DNA from: Sabellastarte sp. h YS-2021
Taxonomy: Eukaryota; Annelida; Polychaeta; Sabellida; Sabellidae
Reading direction: 5' to 3'
Length of the DNA: 64,000 bases
NCBI GenBank assembly: GCA_964017235.1
Contig: OZ024931.1
Coordinates: forward strand, 100,954,221 to 101,018,220
Every line of letters starts with the position of its first letter. Position 1 is the first letter of the stretch. The translations under genes were made by a program, and so were the position numbers. Below the pieces are notes generated by a model. That model did no database searches. It was not told where the DNA came from and saw only the letters and a program-made list of their open reading frames with translations. This document shows positions 1 through 14,600 of the stretch, in pieces.

Positions 1-373
1 ATTTCATCCACAAGTCACAGAGAAGAATGTTATTTATTATTATTTGCTGTGCATAGTAATTTTTAAAACAATTATCTTAATATTGGACCAATTTTCCTCA
101 AATCAAAAGGAACATAACCTCTAGAAATTTGCCTTTAAATTGGTATAGATATTATATTGCTAGCTTCAATAAAACAATCACAAAAATTATTTTAAACAGA
201 GTTCCAGCAAGATTGTGGATCACACCAGGTGTTCGTTTTCTTCAAATATTTTTTAAAAAGTCACACCAGTTATTGCAATAAATATGATATAATTAATATA
301 CTATAACACAATAAAATGATATAGAGTTAGGGATATTTAAATATGGACTTCTTTATTATATGGATTTAATTTT

Positions 374-522
374 GTCAAAGTTGTGATTTTTATGTCTCAT
401 GCAACAGCAACAACCAGGGTCATATTATGACAGGTACTCTGCATTGTTATTTTGGGGAGTCATACCTACACAGAGGTGACAGCCTATATCATTAGATGTC
501 AAACTTGCTAACCCACAAGGAC
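374..522 (-). repeat. SINE-derived block inside the satellite monomer (first copy; repeated in every monomer)
   Basis: Read on the minus strand, this part of the monomer aligns almost end to end with the intact SINE at 18079-18231. Shared blocks include GTTAGCAAGTTTG, AGGCTGTCACCTCTGT, AATATGACCCTGG and CAACTTTGAC, in the same order and spacing. The tRNA-like B box is decayed (GGTTCGAGTCC in the SINE against AGGTATGACTCC here). The block recurs once per monomer through the array, for example around 1040-1180. I infer that a SINE sat in the founder sequence before it was amplified. Confidence 0.85.
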
Positions 523-3500
523 ATTCTATTTTGTCGAGGATAAGAAATCATATCTCAAGCAGTAAACTATTCCCACTAAAGGTAGCACAAGTGATAAAGC
601 CTGCCTTTCCTCTCAGTTAATCACACATATTTAGTGTTTGATGTCATTTTTATTGCATTAAATTTCATACACAAGTCACAGAGAAGAATATTATGTATTA
701 TTATTTGCTGTGCATAGTAATTTTTAAAACATTTACCTTAATATTGGACCAATTTTCCTCAAATCAAAAGGAACATAACCTCTAGAAATTTGCCATTAAA
801 TTGGTATAGATATTATATGGCTAGCTTCAATAAAACAATCACCAAAACTATTTTAAACACAGTTCCAGCAAGATTGTGGATCACAACAGGTGTTCGTGTT
901 CTTCAAATATTTTAAAAAAAATCACACCAGTTATTGCAATAAATAGGATATAATTAATATACTATAACACAATAAAATGATATAGAGTTAGGGACATTTA
1001 AATATGGACTTCTTTATTATGTGGATTTAATTTTGTCAAAGGTCAAAGTTGTGATTTTTATGTCTCATGCAACAGCAACAGCCAGGGTCATATTATGAAA
1101 GGTACTCTGCATTGTCATTTTGGGTAGTCATACCTACACAGAGGTGACAGCCTATCATCAGATGTCAAACTTGCTAACCCACAAGGACATTCTATTTTGT
1201 CAAGCATAAGAAATCATATCAGAAGCACTAAACTATTCCCACTAAAGGTAGCACAAGTGATAAAGCCTGCCTTTCCTCTCAGTTAATCACACATATTTAG
1301 TGTTTGATGTCATTTTTATTGCATTAAATTTCATCCACAAGTCACAGAGAAGAATATTTTTATTATTATTTGCTGTGCATAGTAATTTTTAAAACAATTA
1401 TCTTAATATTGGACCAATTTTCCTCAAATCAAAAGGAACATAACCTCTAGAAATTTGCCTTTAAATTGGTATAGATATTAGATTGCTAGCTTCAATAAAA
1501 CAATCACAAAAATTATTTTAAACAGAGTGCCAGCAAGATTGTGGATCACACCAGGTGTTCGTTTTCTTCAAATATTTTTTAAAAAGTCACACCAGTTATT
1601 GCAATAAATATGATATAATTAATATACTATAACACAATAAAATGATATAGAGTTAGGGATATTTAAATATGGACTTCTTTATTATATGGATTTAATTTTG
1701 TCAAAGTTGTGATTTTTATGTCTCATGCAACAGCAACAACCAGGGTCATATTATGACAGGTACTCTGCATTGTTATTTTGGGGAGTCATACCTACACAGA
1801 GGTGACAGCCTATATCATTAGATGTCAAACTTGCTAACCCACAAGGACATTCTATTTTGTCGAGGATAAGAAATCATATCTCAAGCAGTAAACTATTCCC
1901 ACTAAAGGTAGCACAAGTGATAAAGCCTGCCTTTCCTCTCAGTTAATCACACATATTTAGTGTTTGATGTCATTTTTATTGCATTAAATTTCATACACAA
2001 GTCACAGAGAAGAATATTATGTATTATTATTTGCTGTGCATAGTAATTTTTAAAACATTTACCTTAATATTGGACCTATTTTCCTCAAATCAAAAGGAAC
2101 ATAACCTCTAGAAATTTGCCATTAAATTGGTATAGATATTATATGGCTAGCTTCAATAAAACAATCACCAAAACTATTTTAAACACAGTTCCAGCAAGAT
2201 TGTGGATCACAACAGGTGTTCGTGTTCTTCAAATATTTTTAAAAAATCACACCAGTTATTGCAATAAATAGGATATAATTAATATACTATAACACAATAA
2301 AATGATATAGAGTTAGGGACATTTAAATATGGACTTCTTTATTATGTGGATTAAATTTTGTCAAAGGTCAAAGTTGTGATTTTTATGTCTCATGCAACAG
2401 CAACAGCCAGGGTCATATTATGAAAGGTACTCTGCATTGTCATTTTGGGTAGTCATACCTACACAGAGGTGACAGCCTATCATCAGATGTCAAACTTGCT
2501 AACCCACAAGGACATTCTATTTTGTCAAGCATAAGAAATCATATCAGAAGCACTAAACTATTCCCACTAACGGTAGCACAAGTGATAAAGCCTGCCTTTC
2601 CTCTCAGTTAATCACACATATTTAGTGTTTGATGTCATTTTTATTGCATTAAATTTCATCCACAAGTCACAGAGAAGAATATTTTTATTATTATTTGCTG
2701 TGCATAGTAATTTTTAAAACAATTATCTTAATATTGGACCAATTTTCCTCAAATCAAAAGGAACATAACCTCTAGAAATTTGCCTTTAAATTGGTATAGA
2801 TATTAGATTGCTAGCTTCAATAAAACAATCACAAAAATTATTTTAAACAGAGTGCCAGCAAGATTGTGGATCACACCAGGTGTTCGTTTTCTTCAAATAT
2901 TTTTTAAAAAGTCACACCAGTTATTGCAATAAATATGATATAATTAATATACTATAACACAATAAAATGATATAGAGTTAGGGATATTTAAATATGGACT
3001 TCTTTATTATATGGATTTAATTTTGTCAAAGTTGTGATTTTTATGTCTCATGCAACAGCAACAACCAGGGTCATATTATGACAGGTACTCTGCATTGTTA
3101 TTTTGGGGAGTCATACCTACACAGAGGTGACAGCCTATATCATTAGATGTCAAACTTGCTAACCCACAAGGACATTCTATTTTGTCGAGGATAAGAAATC
3201 ATATCTCAAGCAGTAAACTATTCCCACTAAAGGTAGCACAAGTGATAAAGCCTGCCTTTCCTCTCAGTTAATCACACATATTTAGTGTTTGATGTCATTT
3301 TTATTGCATTAAATTTCATACACAAGTCACAGAGAAGAATATTATGTATTATTATTTGCTGTGCATAGTAATTTTTAAAACATTTACCTTAATATTGGAC
3401 CTATTTTCCTCAAATCAAAAGGAACATAACCTCTAGAAATTTGCCATTAAATTGGTATAGATATTATATGGCTAGCTTCAATAAAACAATCACCAAAACT

Positions 3501-6500
3501 ATTTTAAACACAGTTCCAGCAAGATTGTGGATCACAACAGGTGTTCGTGTTCTTCAAATATTTTAAAAAAAATCACACCAGTTATTGCAATAAATAGGAT
3601 ATAATTAATATACTATAACACAATAAAATGATATAGAGTTAGGGACATTTAAATATGGACTTCTTTATTATGTGGATTTAATTTTGTCAAAGGTCAAAGT
3701 TGTGATTTTTATGTCTCATGCAACAGCAACAGCCAGGGTCATATTATGAAAGATACTCTGCATTGTCATTTTGGGGAGTCATACCTACACAGAGGTGACA
3801 GCCTATCATCAGATGTCAAACTTGCTAACCCACAAGGACATTCTATTTTGTCAAGCATAAGAAATCATATCTGAAGCACTAAACTATTCCCACTAAAGGT
3901 AGCACAAGTGATAAAGCCTGCCTTTCCTCTCAGTTAATCACACATATTTAGTGTTTGATGTCATTTTTATTGCATTAAATATCATCCACAAGTCACAGAG
4001 AAGAATATTATTTATTATTATTTGCTGTGCATAGTAATTTTTAAAACAATTATCTTAATATTGGACCAATTTTCCTCAAATCAAAAGGAACATAACCTCT
4101 AGAAATTTGCCTTTAAATTGATATAGATATTATATTGCTAGCTTCAATAAAACAATCACAAAAATTATTTTAAACAGAGTTCCAGCAAGATTGTGGATCA
4201 CACCAGGTGTTCGTTTTCTTCAAATATTTTTTAAAAAGTCACACCAGTTATTGCAATAAATATGATATAATTAATATACTATAACACAATAAACTGATAT
4301 AGAGTTAGGGATATTTAAATATGGACTTCTTTATTATATGGATTTAATTTTGTCAAAGTTGTGATTTTTATGTCTCATGCAACAGCAACAACCAGGGTCA
4401 TATTATGACAGGTACTCTGCATTGTTATTTTGGGGAGTCATACCTACACAGAGGTGACAGCCTATATCATTAGATGTCAAACTTGCTAACCCACAAGGAC
4501 ATTCTATTTTGTCAAGGATAAGAAATCATATCTCAAGCAGTAAACTATTCCCACTAAAGGTAGCACAAGTGATAAAGCCTGCCTTTCCTCTCAGTTAATC
4601 ACACATATTTAGTGTTTGATGTCATTTTTATTGCATTAAATTTCATACACAAGTCACAGAGAAGAATATTATGTATTATTATTTGCTGTGCATAGTAATT
4701 TTTAAAACATTTACCTTAATATTGGACCAATTTTCCTCAAATCAAAAGGAACATAACCTCTAGAAATTTGCCATTAAATTGGTATAGATATTATATGGCT
4801 AGCTTCAATAAAACAATCACCAAAACTATTTTAAACACAGTTCCAGCAAGATTGTGGATCACAACAGGTGTTCGTGTTCTTCAAATATTTTTTAAAAAAT
4901 CACACCAGTTATTGTAATAAATAGGATATAATTAATATACTATAACACAATAAAATGATATAGAGTTAGGGACATTTAAATATGGACTTCTTTATTATGT
5001 GGATTTAATTTTGTCAAAGGTCAAAGTTGTGATTTTTATGTCTCATGCAACAGCAACAGCCAGGGTCATATTATGAAAGGTACTCTGCATTGTCATTTTG
5101 GGTAGTCATACCTACACAGAGGTGACAGCCTATCATCAGATGTCAAACTTGCTAACCCACAAGGACATTCTATTTTGTCAAGCATAAGAAATCATATCAG
5201 AAGCACTAAACTATTCCCACTAAAGGTAGCACAAGTGATAAAGCCTGCCTTTCCTCTCAGTTAATCACACATATTTAGTGTTTGATGTCATTTTTATTGC
5301 ATTAAATATCATCCACAAGTCACAGAGAAGAATATTATTTATTATTATTTGCTGTGCATAGTAATTTTTAAAACAATTATCTTAATATTGGACCAATTTT
5401 CCTCAAATCAAAAGGAACATAACCTCTAGAAATTTGCCTTTAAATTGATATAGATATTATATTGCTAGCTTCAATAAAACAATCACAAAAATTATTTTAA
5501 ACAGAGTTCCAGCAAGATTGTGGATCACACCAGGTGTTCGTTTTCTTCAAATATTTTTTAAAAAGTCACACCAGTTATTGCAATAAATATGATATAATTA
5601 ATATACTATAACACAATAAACTGATATAGAGTTAGGGATATTTAAATATGGACTTCTTTATTATATGGATTTAATTTTGTCAAAGTTGTGATTTTTATGT
5701 CTCATGCAACAGCAACAACCAGGGTCATATTATGACAGGTACTCTGCATTGTTATTTTGGGGAGTCATACCTACACAGAGGTGACAGCCTATATCATTAG
5801 ATGTCAAACTTGCTAACCCACAAGGACATTCTATTTTGTCAAGGATAAGAAATCATATCTCAAGCAGTAAACTATTCCCACTAAAGGTAGCACAAGTGAT
5901 AAAGCCTGCCTTTCCTCTCAGTTAATCACACATATTTAGTGTTTGATGTCATTTTTATTGCATTAAATTTCATACACAAGTCACAGAGAAGAATATTATG
6001 TATTATTATTTGCTGTGCATAGTAATTTTTAAAACATTTACCTTAATATTGGACCAATTTTCCTCAAATCAAAAGGAACATAACCTCTAGAAATTTGCCA
6101 TTAAATTGGTATAGATATTATATGGCTAGCTTCAATAAAACAATCACCAAAACTATTTTAAACACAGTTCCAGCAAGATTGTGGATCACAACAGGTGTTC
6201 GTGTTCTTCAAATATTTTTTAAAAAATCACACCAGTTATTGTAATAAATAGGATATAATTAATATACTATAACACAATAAAATGATATAGAGTTAGGGAC
6301 ATTTAAATATGGACTTCTTTATTATGTGGATTTAATTTTGTCAAAGGTCAAAGTTGTGATTTTTATGTCTCATGCAACAGCAACAGCCAGGGTCATATTA
6401 TGAAAGGTACTCTGCATTGTCATTTTGGGTAGTCATACCTACACAGAGGTGACAGCCTATCATCAGATGTCAAACTTGCTAACCCACAAGGACATTCTAT

Positions 6501-6637
6501 TTTGTCAAGCATAAGAAATCATATCAGAAGCACTAAACTATTCCCACTAAAGGTAGCACAAGTGATAAAGCCTGCCTTTCCTCTCAGTTAATCACACATA
6601 TTTAGTGTTTGATGTCATTTTTATTGCATTAAATTTC

Positions 6638-7301
6638 ATCCACAAGTCACAGAGAAGAATATTTTTATTATTATTTGCTGTGCATAGTAATTTTTAAAAC
6701 AATTATCTTAATATTGGACCAATTTTCCTCAAATCAAAAGGAACATAACCTCTAGAAATTTGCCTTTAAATTGGTATAGATATTAGATTGCTAGCTTCAA
6801 TAAAACAATCACAAAAATTATTTTAAACAGAGTGCCAGCAAGATTGTGGATCACACCAGGTGTTCGTTTTCTTCAAATATTTTTTAAAAAGTCACACCAG
6901 TTATTGCAATAAATATGATATAATTAATATACTATAACACAATAAAATGATATAGAGTTAGGGACATTTAAATATGGACTTCTTTATTATGTGGATTTAA
7001 TTTTGTCAAAGGTCAAAGTTGTGATTTTTATGTCTCATGCAACAGCAACAGCCAGGGTCATATTATGAAAGATACTCTGCATTGTCATTTTGGGGAGTCA
7101 TACCTACACAGAGGTGACAGCCTATCATCAGATGTCAAACTTGCTAACCCACAAGGACATTCTATTTTGTCAAGCATAAGAAATCATATCTGAAGCACTA
7201 AACTATTCCCACTAAAGGTAGCACAAGTGATAAAGCCTGCCTTTCCTCTCAGTTAATCACACATATTTAGTGTTTGATGTCATTTTTATTGCATTAAATA
7301 T
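6638..7301. repeat. Chimeric A/B satellite monomer
   Basis: This monomer opens with type A markers (CATCCACAAG, TAGATTGC, CACCAGGTGTTCGTTTTC, AATATGATATA) and finishes with type B markers (GGGACATTTA, ATTATGTGG, TCAAAGGTCAAAG, TATCATCAGATG). The switch lies between about 6916 and 6963. It breaks the A-B alternation because the next monomer is again type A. Confidence 0.85.
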
Positions 7302-7965
7302 CATCCACAAGTCACAGAGAAGAATATTATTTATTATTATTTGCTGTGCATAGTAATTTTTAAAACAATTATCTTAATATTGGACCAATTTTCCTCAAAT
7401 CAAAAGGAACATAACCTCTAGAAATTTGCCTTTAAATTGATATAGATATTATATTGCTAGCTTCAATAAAACAATCACAAAAATTATTTTAAACAGAGTT
7501 CCAGCAAGATTGTGGATCACACCAGGTGTTCGTTTTCTTCAAATATTTTTTAAAAAGTCACACCAGTTATTGCAATAAATATGATATAATTAATATACTA
7601 TAACACAATAAACTGATATAGAGTTAGGGATATTTAAATATGGACTTCTTTATTATATGGATTTAATTTTGTCAAAGTTGTGATTTTTATGTCTCATGCA
7701 ACAGCAACAACCAGGGTCATATTATGACAGGTACTCTGCATTGTTATTTTGGGGAGTCATACCTACACAGAGGTGACAGCCTATATCATTAGATGTCAAA
7801 CTTGCTAACCCACAAGGACATTCTATTTTGTCAAGGATAAGAAATCATATCTCAAGCAGTAAACTATTCCCACTAAAGGTAGCACAAGTGATAAAGCCTG
7901 CCTTTCCTCTCAGTTAATCACACATATTTAGTGTTTGATGTCATTTTTATTGCATTAAATTTCAT

Positions 7966-8627
7966 ACACAAGTCACAGAGAAGAATATTATGTATTATTA
8001 TTTGCTGTGCATAGTAATTTTTAAAACATTTACCTTAATATTGGACCAATTTTCCTCAAATCAAAAGGAACATAACCTCTAGAAATTTGCCATTAAATTG
8101 GTATAGATATTATATGGCTAGCTTCAATAAAACAATCACCAAAACTATTTTAAACACAGTTCCAGCAAGATTGTGGATCACAACAGGTGTTCGTGTTCTT
8201 CAAATATTTTTTAAAAAATCACACCAGTTATTGTAATAAATAGGATATAATTAATATACTATAACACAATAAAATGATATAGAGTTAGGGACATTTAAAT
8301 ATGGACTTCTTTATTATGTGGATTTAATTTTGTCAAAGGTCAAAGTTGTGATTTTTATGTCTCATGCAACAGCAACAGCCAGGGTCATATTATGAAAGGT
8401 ACTCTGCATTGTCATTTTGGGTAGTCATACCTACACAGAGGTGACAGCCTATCATCAGATGTCAAACTTGCTAACCCACAAGGACATTCTATTTTGTCAA
8501 GGATAAGAAATCATATCTCAAGCAGTAAACTATTCCCACTAAAGGTAGCACAAGTGATAAAGCCTGCCTTTCCTCTCAGTTAATCACACATATTTAGTGT
8601 TTGATGTCATTTTTATTGCATTAAATT
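7966..8627. repeat. Chimeric B/A satellite monomer
   Basis: This monomer is type B through TATCATCAGATG, then switches to type A markers (TCAAGGATAAG, CTCAAGCAGTAAAC) between about 8455 and 8499. A type B monomer follows, so the alternation is reset. It is the reciprocal kind of junction to the one near 6940. Confidence 0.85.
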
Positions 8628-11600
8628 TCATACACAAGTCACAGAGAAGAATATTATGTATTATTATTTGCTGTGCATAGTAATTTTTAAAACATTTACC
8701 TTAATATTGGACCAATTTTCCTCAAATCAAAAGGAACATAACCTCTAGAAATTTGCCATTAAATTGGTATAGATATTATATGGCTAGCTTCAATAAAACA
8801 ATCACCAAAACTATTTTAAACACAGTTCCAGCAAGATTGTGGATCACAACAGGTGTTCGTGTTCTTCAAATATTTTTTAAAAAATCACACCAGTTATTGT
8901 AATAAATAGGATATAATTAATATACTATAACACAATAAAATGATATAGAGTTAGGGACATTTAAATATGGACTTCTTTATTATGTGGATTTAATTTTGTC
9001 AAAGGTCAAAGTTGTGATTTTTATGTCTCATGCAACAGCAACAGCCAGGGTCATATTATGAAAGGTACTCTGCATTGTCATTTTGGGTAGTCATACCTAC
9101 ACAGAGGTGACAGCCTATCATCAGATGTCAAACTTGCTAACCCACAAGGACATTCTATTTTGTCAAGCATAAGAAATCATATCAGAAGCACTAAACTATT
9201 CCCACTAAAGGTAGCACAAGTGATAAAGCCTGCCTTTCCTCTCAGTTAATCACACATATTTAGTGTTTGATGTCATTTTTATTACATTAAATTTCATCCA
9301 CAAGTCACAGAGAAGAATATTTTTATTATTATTTGCTGTGCATAGTAATTTTTAAAACAATTATCTTAATATTGGACCAATTTTCCTCAAATCAAAAGGA
9401 ACATAACCTCTAGAAATTTGCCTTTAAATTGGTATAGATATTAGATTGCTAGCTTCAATAAAACAATCACAAAAATTATTTTAAACAGAGTGCCAGCAAG
9501 ATTGTGGATCACACCAGGTGTTCGTTTTCTTCAAATATTTTTTAAAAAGTCACACCAGTTATTGCAATAAATATGATATAATTAATATACTATAACACAA
9601 TAAAATGATATAGAGTTAGGGATATTTAAATATGGACTTCTTTATTATATGGATTTAATTTTGTCAAAGTTGTGATTTTTATGTCTCATGCAACAGCAAC
9701 AACCAGGGTCATATTATGACAGGTACTCTGCATTGTTATTTTGGGGAGTCATACCTACACAGAGGTGACAGCCTATATCATTAGATGTCAAACTTGCTAA
9801 CCCACAAGGACATTCTATTTTGTCGAGGATAAGAAATCATATCTCAAGCAGTAAACTATTCCCACTAAAGGTAGCACAAGTGATAAAGCCTGCCTTTCCT
9901 CTCAGTTAATCACATATTTAGTGTTTGATGTCATTTTTATTGCATTAAATTTCATACACAAGTCACAGAGAAGAATATTATGTATTATTATTTGCTGTGC
10001 ATAGTAATTTTTAAAACATTTACCTTAATATTGGACCAATTTTCCTCAAATCAAAAGGAACATAACCTCTAGAAATTTGCCATTAAATTGGTATAGATAT
10101 TATATGGCTAGCTTCAATAAAACAATCACCAAAACTATTTTAAACACAGTTCCAGCAAGATTGTGGATCACAACAGGTGTTCGTGTTCTTCAAATATTTT
10201 TTAAAAAATCACACCAGTTATTGCAATAAATAGGATATAATTAATATACTATAACACAATAAAATGATATAGAGTTAGGGACATTTAAATATGGACTTCT
10301 TTATTATGTGGATTTAATTTTGTCAAAGGTCAAAGTTGTGATTTTTATGTCTCATGCAACAGCAACAGCCAGGGTCATATTATGAAAGATACTCTGCATT
10401 GTCATTTTGGGGAGTCATACCTACACAGAGGTGACAGCCTATCATCAGATGTCAAACTTGCTAACCCACAAGGACATTCTATTTTGTCAAGCATAAGAAA
10501 TCATATCTGAAGCACTAAACTATTCCCACTAAAGGTAGCACAAGTGATAAAGCCTGCCTTTCCTCTCAGTTAATCACACATATTTAGTGTTTGATGTCAT
10601 TTTTATTGCATTAAATATCATCCACAAGTCACAGAGAAGAATATTATTTATTATTATTTGCTGTGCATAGTAATTTTTAAAACAATTATCTTAATATTGG
10701 ACCAATTTTCCTCAAATCAAAAGGAACATAACCTCTAGAAATTTGCCTTTAAATTGATATAGATATTATATTGCTAGCTTCAATAAAACAATCACAAAAA
10801 TTATTTTAAACAGAGTTCCAGCAAGATTGTGGATCACACCAGGTGTTCGTTTTCTTCAAATATTTTTTAAAAAGTCACACCAGTTATTGCAATAAATATG
10901 ATATAATTAATATACTATAACACAATAAACTGATATAGAGTTAGGGATATTTAAATATGGACTTCTTTATTATATGGATTTAATTTTGTCAAAGTTGTGA
11001 TTTTTATGTCTCATGCAACAGCAACAACCAGGGTCATATTATGACAGGTACTCTGCATTGTTATTTTGGGGAGTCATACCTACACAGAGGTGACAGCCTA
11101 TATCATTAGATGTCAAACTTGCTAACCCACAAGGACATTCTATTTTGTCAAGGATAAGAAATCATATCTCAAGCAGTAAACTATTCCCACTAAAGGTAGC
11201 ACAAGTGATAAAGCCTGCCTTTCCTCTCAGTTAATCACACATATTTAGTGTTTGATGTCATTTTTATTGCATTAAATTTCATACACAAGTCACAGAGAAG
11301 AATATTATGTATTATTATTTGCTGTGCATAGTAATTTTTAAAACATTTACCTTAATATTGGACCAATTTTCCTCAAATCAAAAGGAACATAACCTCTAGA
11401 AATTTGCCATTAAATTGGTATAGATATTATATGGCTAGCTTCAATAAAACAATCACCAAAACTATTTTAAACACAGTTCCAGCAAGATTGTGGATCACAA
11501 CAGGTGTTCGTGTTCTTCAAATATTTTTAAAAAAATCACACCAGTTATTGCAATAAATAGGATATAATTAATATACTATAACACAATAAAATGATACAGA

Positions 11601-14600
11601 GTTAGGGACATTTAAATATGGACTTCTTTATTATGTGGATTTAATTTTGTCAAAGGTCAAAGTTGTGATTTTTATGTCTCATGCAACAGCAACAGCCAGG
11701 GTCATATTATGAAAGGTACTCTGCATTGTCATTTTGGGGAGTCATACCTACACAGAGGTGACAGCCTATCATCAGATGTCAAACTTGCTAACCCACAAGG
11801 ACATTCTATTTTGTCAAGCATAAGAAATCATATCAGAAGCACTAAACTATTCCCACTAAAGGTAGCACAAGTGATAAAGCCTGCCTTTCCTCTCAGTTAA
11901 TCACACATATTTAGTGTTTGATGTCATTTTTATTGCATTAAATTTCATCCACAAGTCACAGAGAAGAATGTTATTTATTATTATTTGCTGTGCATAGTAA
12001 TTTTTAAAACAATTATCTTAATATTGGACCAATTTTCCTCAAATCAAAAGGAACATAACCTCTAGAAATTTGCCTTTAAATTGGTATAGATATTATATTG
12101 CTAGCTTCAATAAAACAATCACAAAAATTATTTTAAACAGAGTTCCAGCAAGATTGTGGATCACACCAGGTGTTCGTTTTCTTCAAATATTTTTTAAAAA
12201 GTCACACCAGTTATTGCAATAAATATGATATAATTAATATACTATAACACAATAAAATGATATAGAGTTAGGGATATTTAAATATGGACTTCTTTATTAT
12301 ATGGATTTAATTTTGTCAAAGTTGTGATTTTTATGTCTCATGCAACAGCAACAACCAGGGTCATATTATGACAGGTACTCTGCATTGTTATTTTGGGGAG
12401 TCATACCTACACAGAGGTGACAGCCTATATCATTAGATGTCAAACTTGCTAACCCACAAGGACATTCTATTTTGTCGAGGATAAGAAATCATATCTCAAG
12501 CAGTAAACTATTCCCACTAAAGGTAGCACAAGTGATAAAGCCTGCCTTTCCTCTCAGTTAATCACACATATTTAGTGTTTGATGTCATTTTTATTGCATT
12601 AAATTTCATACACAAGTCACAGAGAAGAATATTATGTATTATTATTTGCTGTGCATAGTAATTTTTAAAACATTTACCTTAATATTGGACCAATTTTCCT
12701 CAAATCAAAAGGAACATAACCTCTAGAAATTTGCCATTAAATTGGTATAGATATTATATGGCTAGCTTCAATAAAACAATCACCAAAACTATTTTAAACA
12801 CAGTTCCAGCAAGATTGTGGATCACAACAGGTGTTCGTGTTCTTCAAATATTTTAAAAAAAATCACACCAGTTATTGCAATAAATAGGATATAATTAATA
12901 TACTATAACACAATAAAATGATATAGAGTTAGGGACATTTAAATATGGACTTCTTTATTATGTGGATTTAATTTTGTCAAAGGTCAAAGTTGTGATTTTT
13001 ATGTCTCATGCAACAGCAACAGCCAGGGTCATATTATGAAAGGTACTCTGCATTGTCATTTTGGGTAGTCATACCTACACAGAGGTGACAGCCTATCATC
13101 AGATGTCAAACTTGCTAACCCACAAGGACATTCTATTTTGTCAAGCATAAGAAATCATATCAGAAGCACTAAACTATTCCCACTAAAGGTAGCACAAGTG
13201 ATAAAGCCTGCCTTTCCTCTCAGTTAATCACACATATTTAGTGTTTGATGTCATTTTTATTGCATTAAATTTCATCCACAAGTCACAGAGAAGAATATTT
13301 TTATTATTATTTGCTGTGCATAGTAATTTTTAAAACAATTATCTTAATATTGGACCAATTTTCCTCAAATCAAAAGGAACATAACCTCTAGAAATTTGCC
13401 TTTAAATTGGTATAGATATTAGATTGCTAGCTTCAATAAAACAATCACAAAAATTATTTTAAACAGAGTGCCAGCAAGATTGTGGATCACACCAGGTGTT
13501 CGTTTTCTTCAAATATTTTTTAAAAAGTCACACCAGTTATTGCAATAAATATGATATAATTAATATACTATAACACAATAAAATGATATAGAGTTAGGGA
13601 TATTTAAATATGGACTTCTTTATTATATGGATTTAATTTTGTCAAAGTTGTGATTTTTATGTCTCATGCAACAGCAACAACCAGGGTCATATTATGACAG
13701 GTACTCTGCATTGTTATTTTGGGGAGTCATACCTACACAGAGGTGACAGCCTATATCATTAGATGTCAAACTTGCTAACCCACAAGGACATTCTATTTTG
13801 TCGAGGATAAGAAATCATATCTCAAGCAGTAAACTATTCCCACTAAAGGTAGCACAAGTGATAAAGCCTGCCTTTCCTCTCAGTTAATCACACATATTTA
13901 GTGTTTGATGTCATTTTTATTGCATTAAATTTCATACACAAGTCACAGAGAAGAATATTATGTATTATTATTTGCTGTGCATAGTAATTTTTAAAACATT
14001 TACCTTAATATTGGACCAATTTTCCTCAAATCAAAAGGAACATAACCTCTAGAAATTTGCCATTAAATTGGTATAGATATTATATGGCTAGCTTCAATAA
14101 AACAATCACCAAAACTATTTTAAACACAGTTCCAGCAAGATTGTGGATCACAACAGGTGTTCGTCAAATATTTTTTAAAAAATCACACCAGTTATTGCAA
14201 TAAATAGGATATAATTAATATACTATAACACAATAAAATGATACAGAGTTAGGGACATTTAAATATGGACTTCTTTATTATGTGGATTTAATTTTGTCAA
14301 AGGTCAAAGTTGTGATTTTTATGTCTCATGCAACAGCAACAGCCAGGGTCATATTATGAAAGGTACTCTGCATTGTCATTTTGGGGAGTCATACCTACAC
14401 AGAGGTGACAGCCTATCATCAGATGTCAAACTTGCTAACCCACAAGGACATTCTATTTTGTCAAGCATAAGAAATCATATCAGAAGCACTAAACTATTCC
14501 CACTAAAGGTAGCACAAGTGATAAAGCCTGCCTTTCCTCTCAGTTAATCACACATATTTAGTGTTTGATGTCATTTTTATTGCATTAAATTTCATCCACA

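Noticed and set aside
11709-14547. Two identical 63-codon open frames in the satellite
   Set aside because: They exist only where a B monomer lacks the TAG seen in sibling monomers, overlap the reversed SINE block and show no coding bias.
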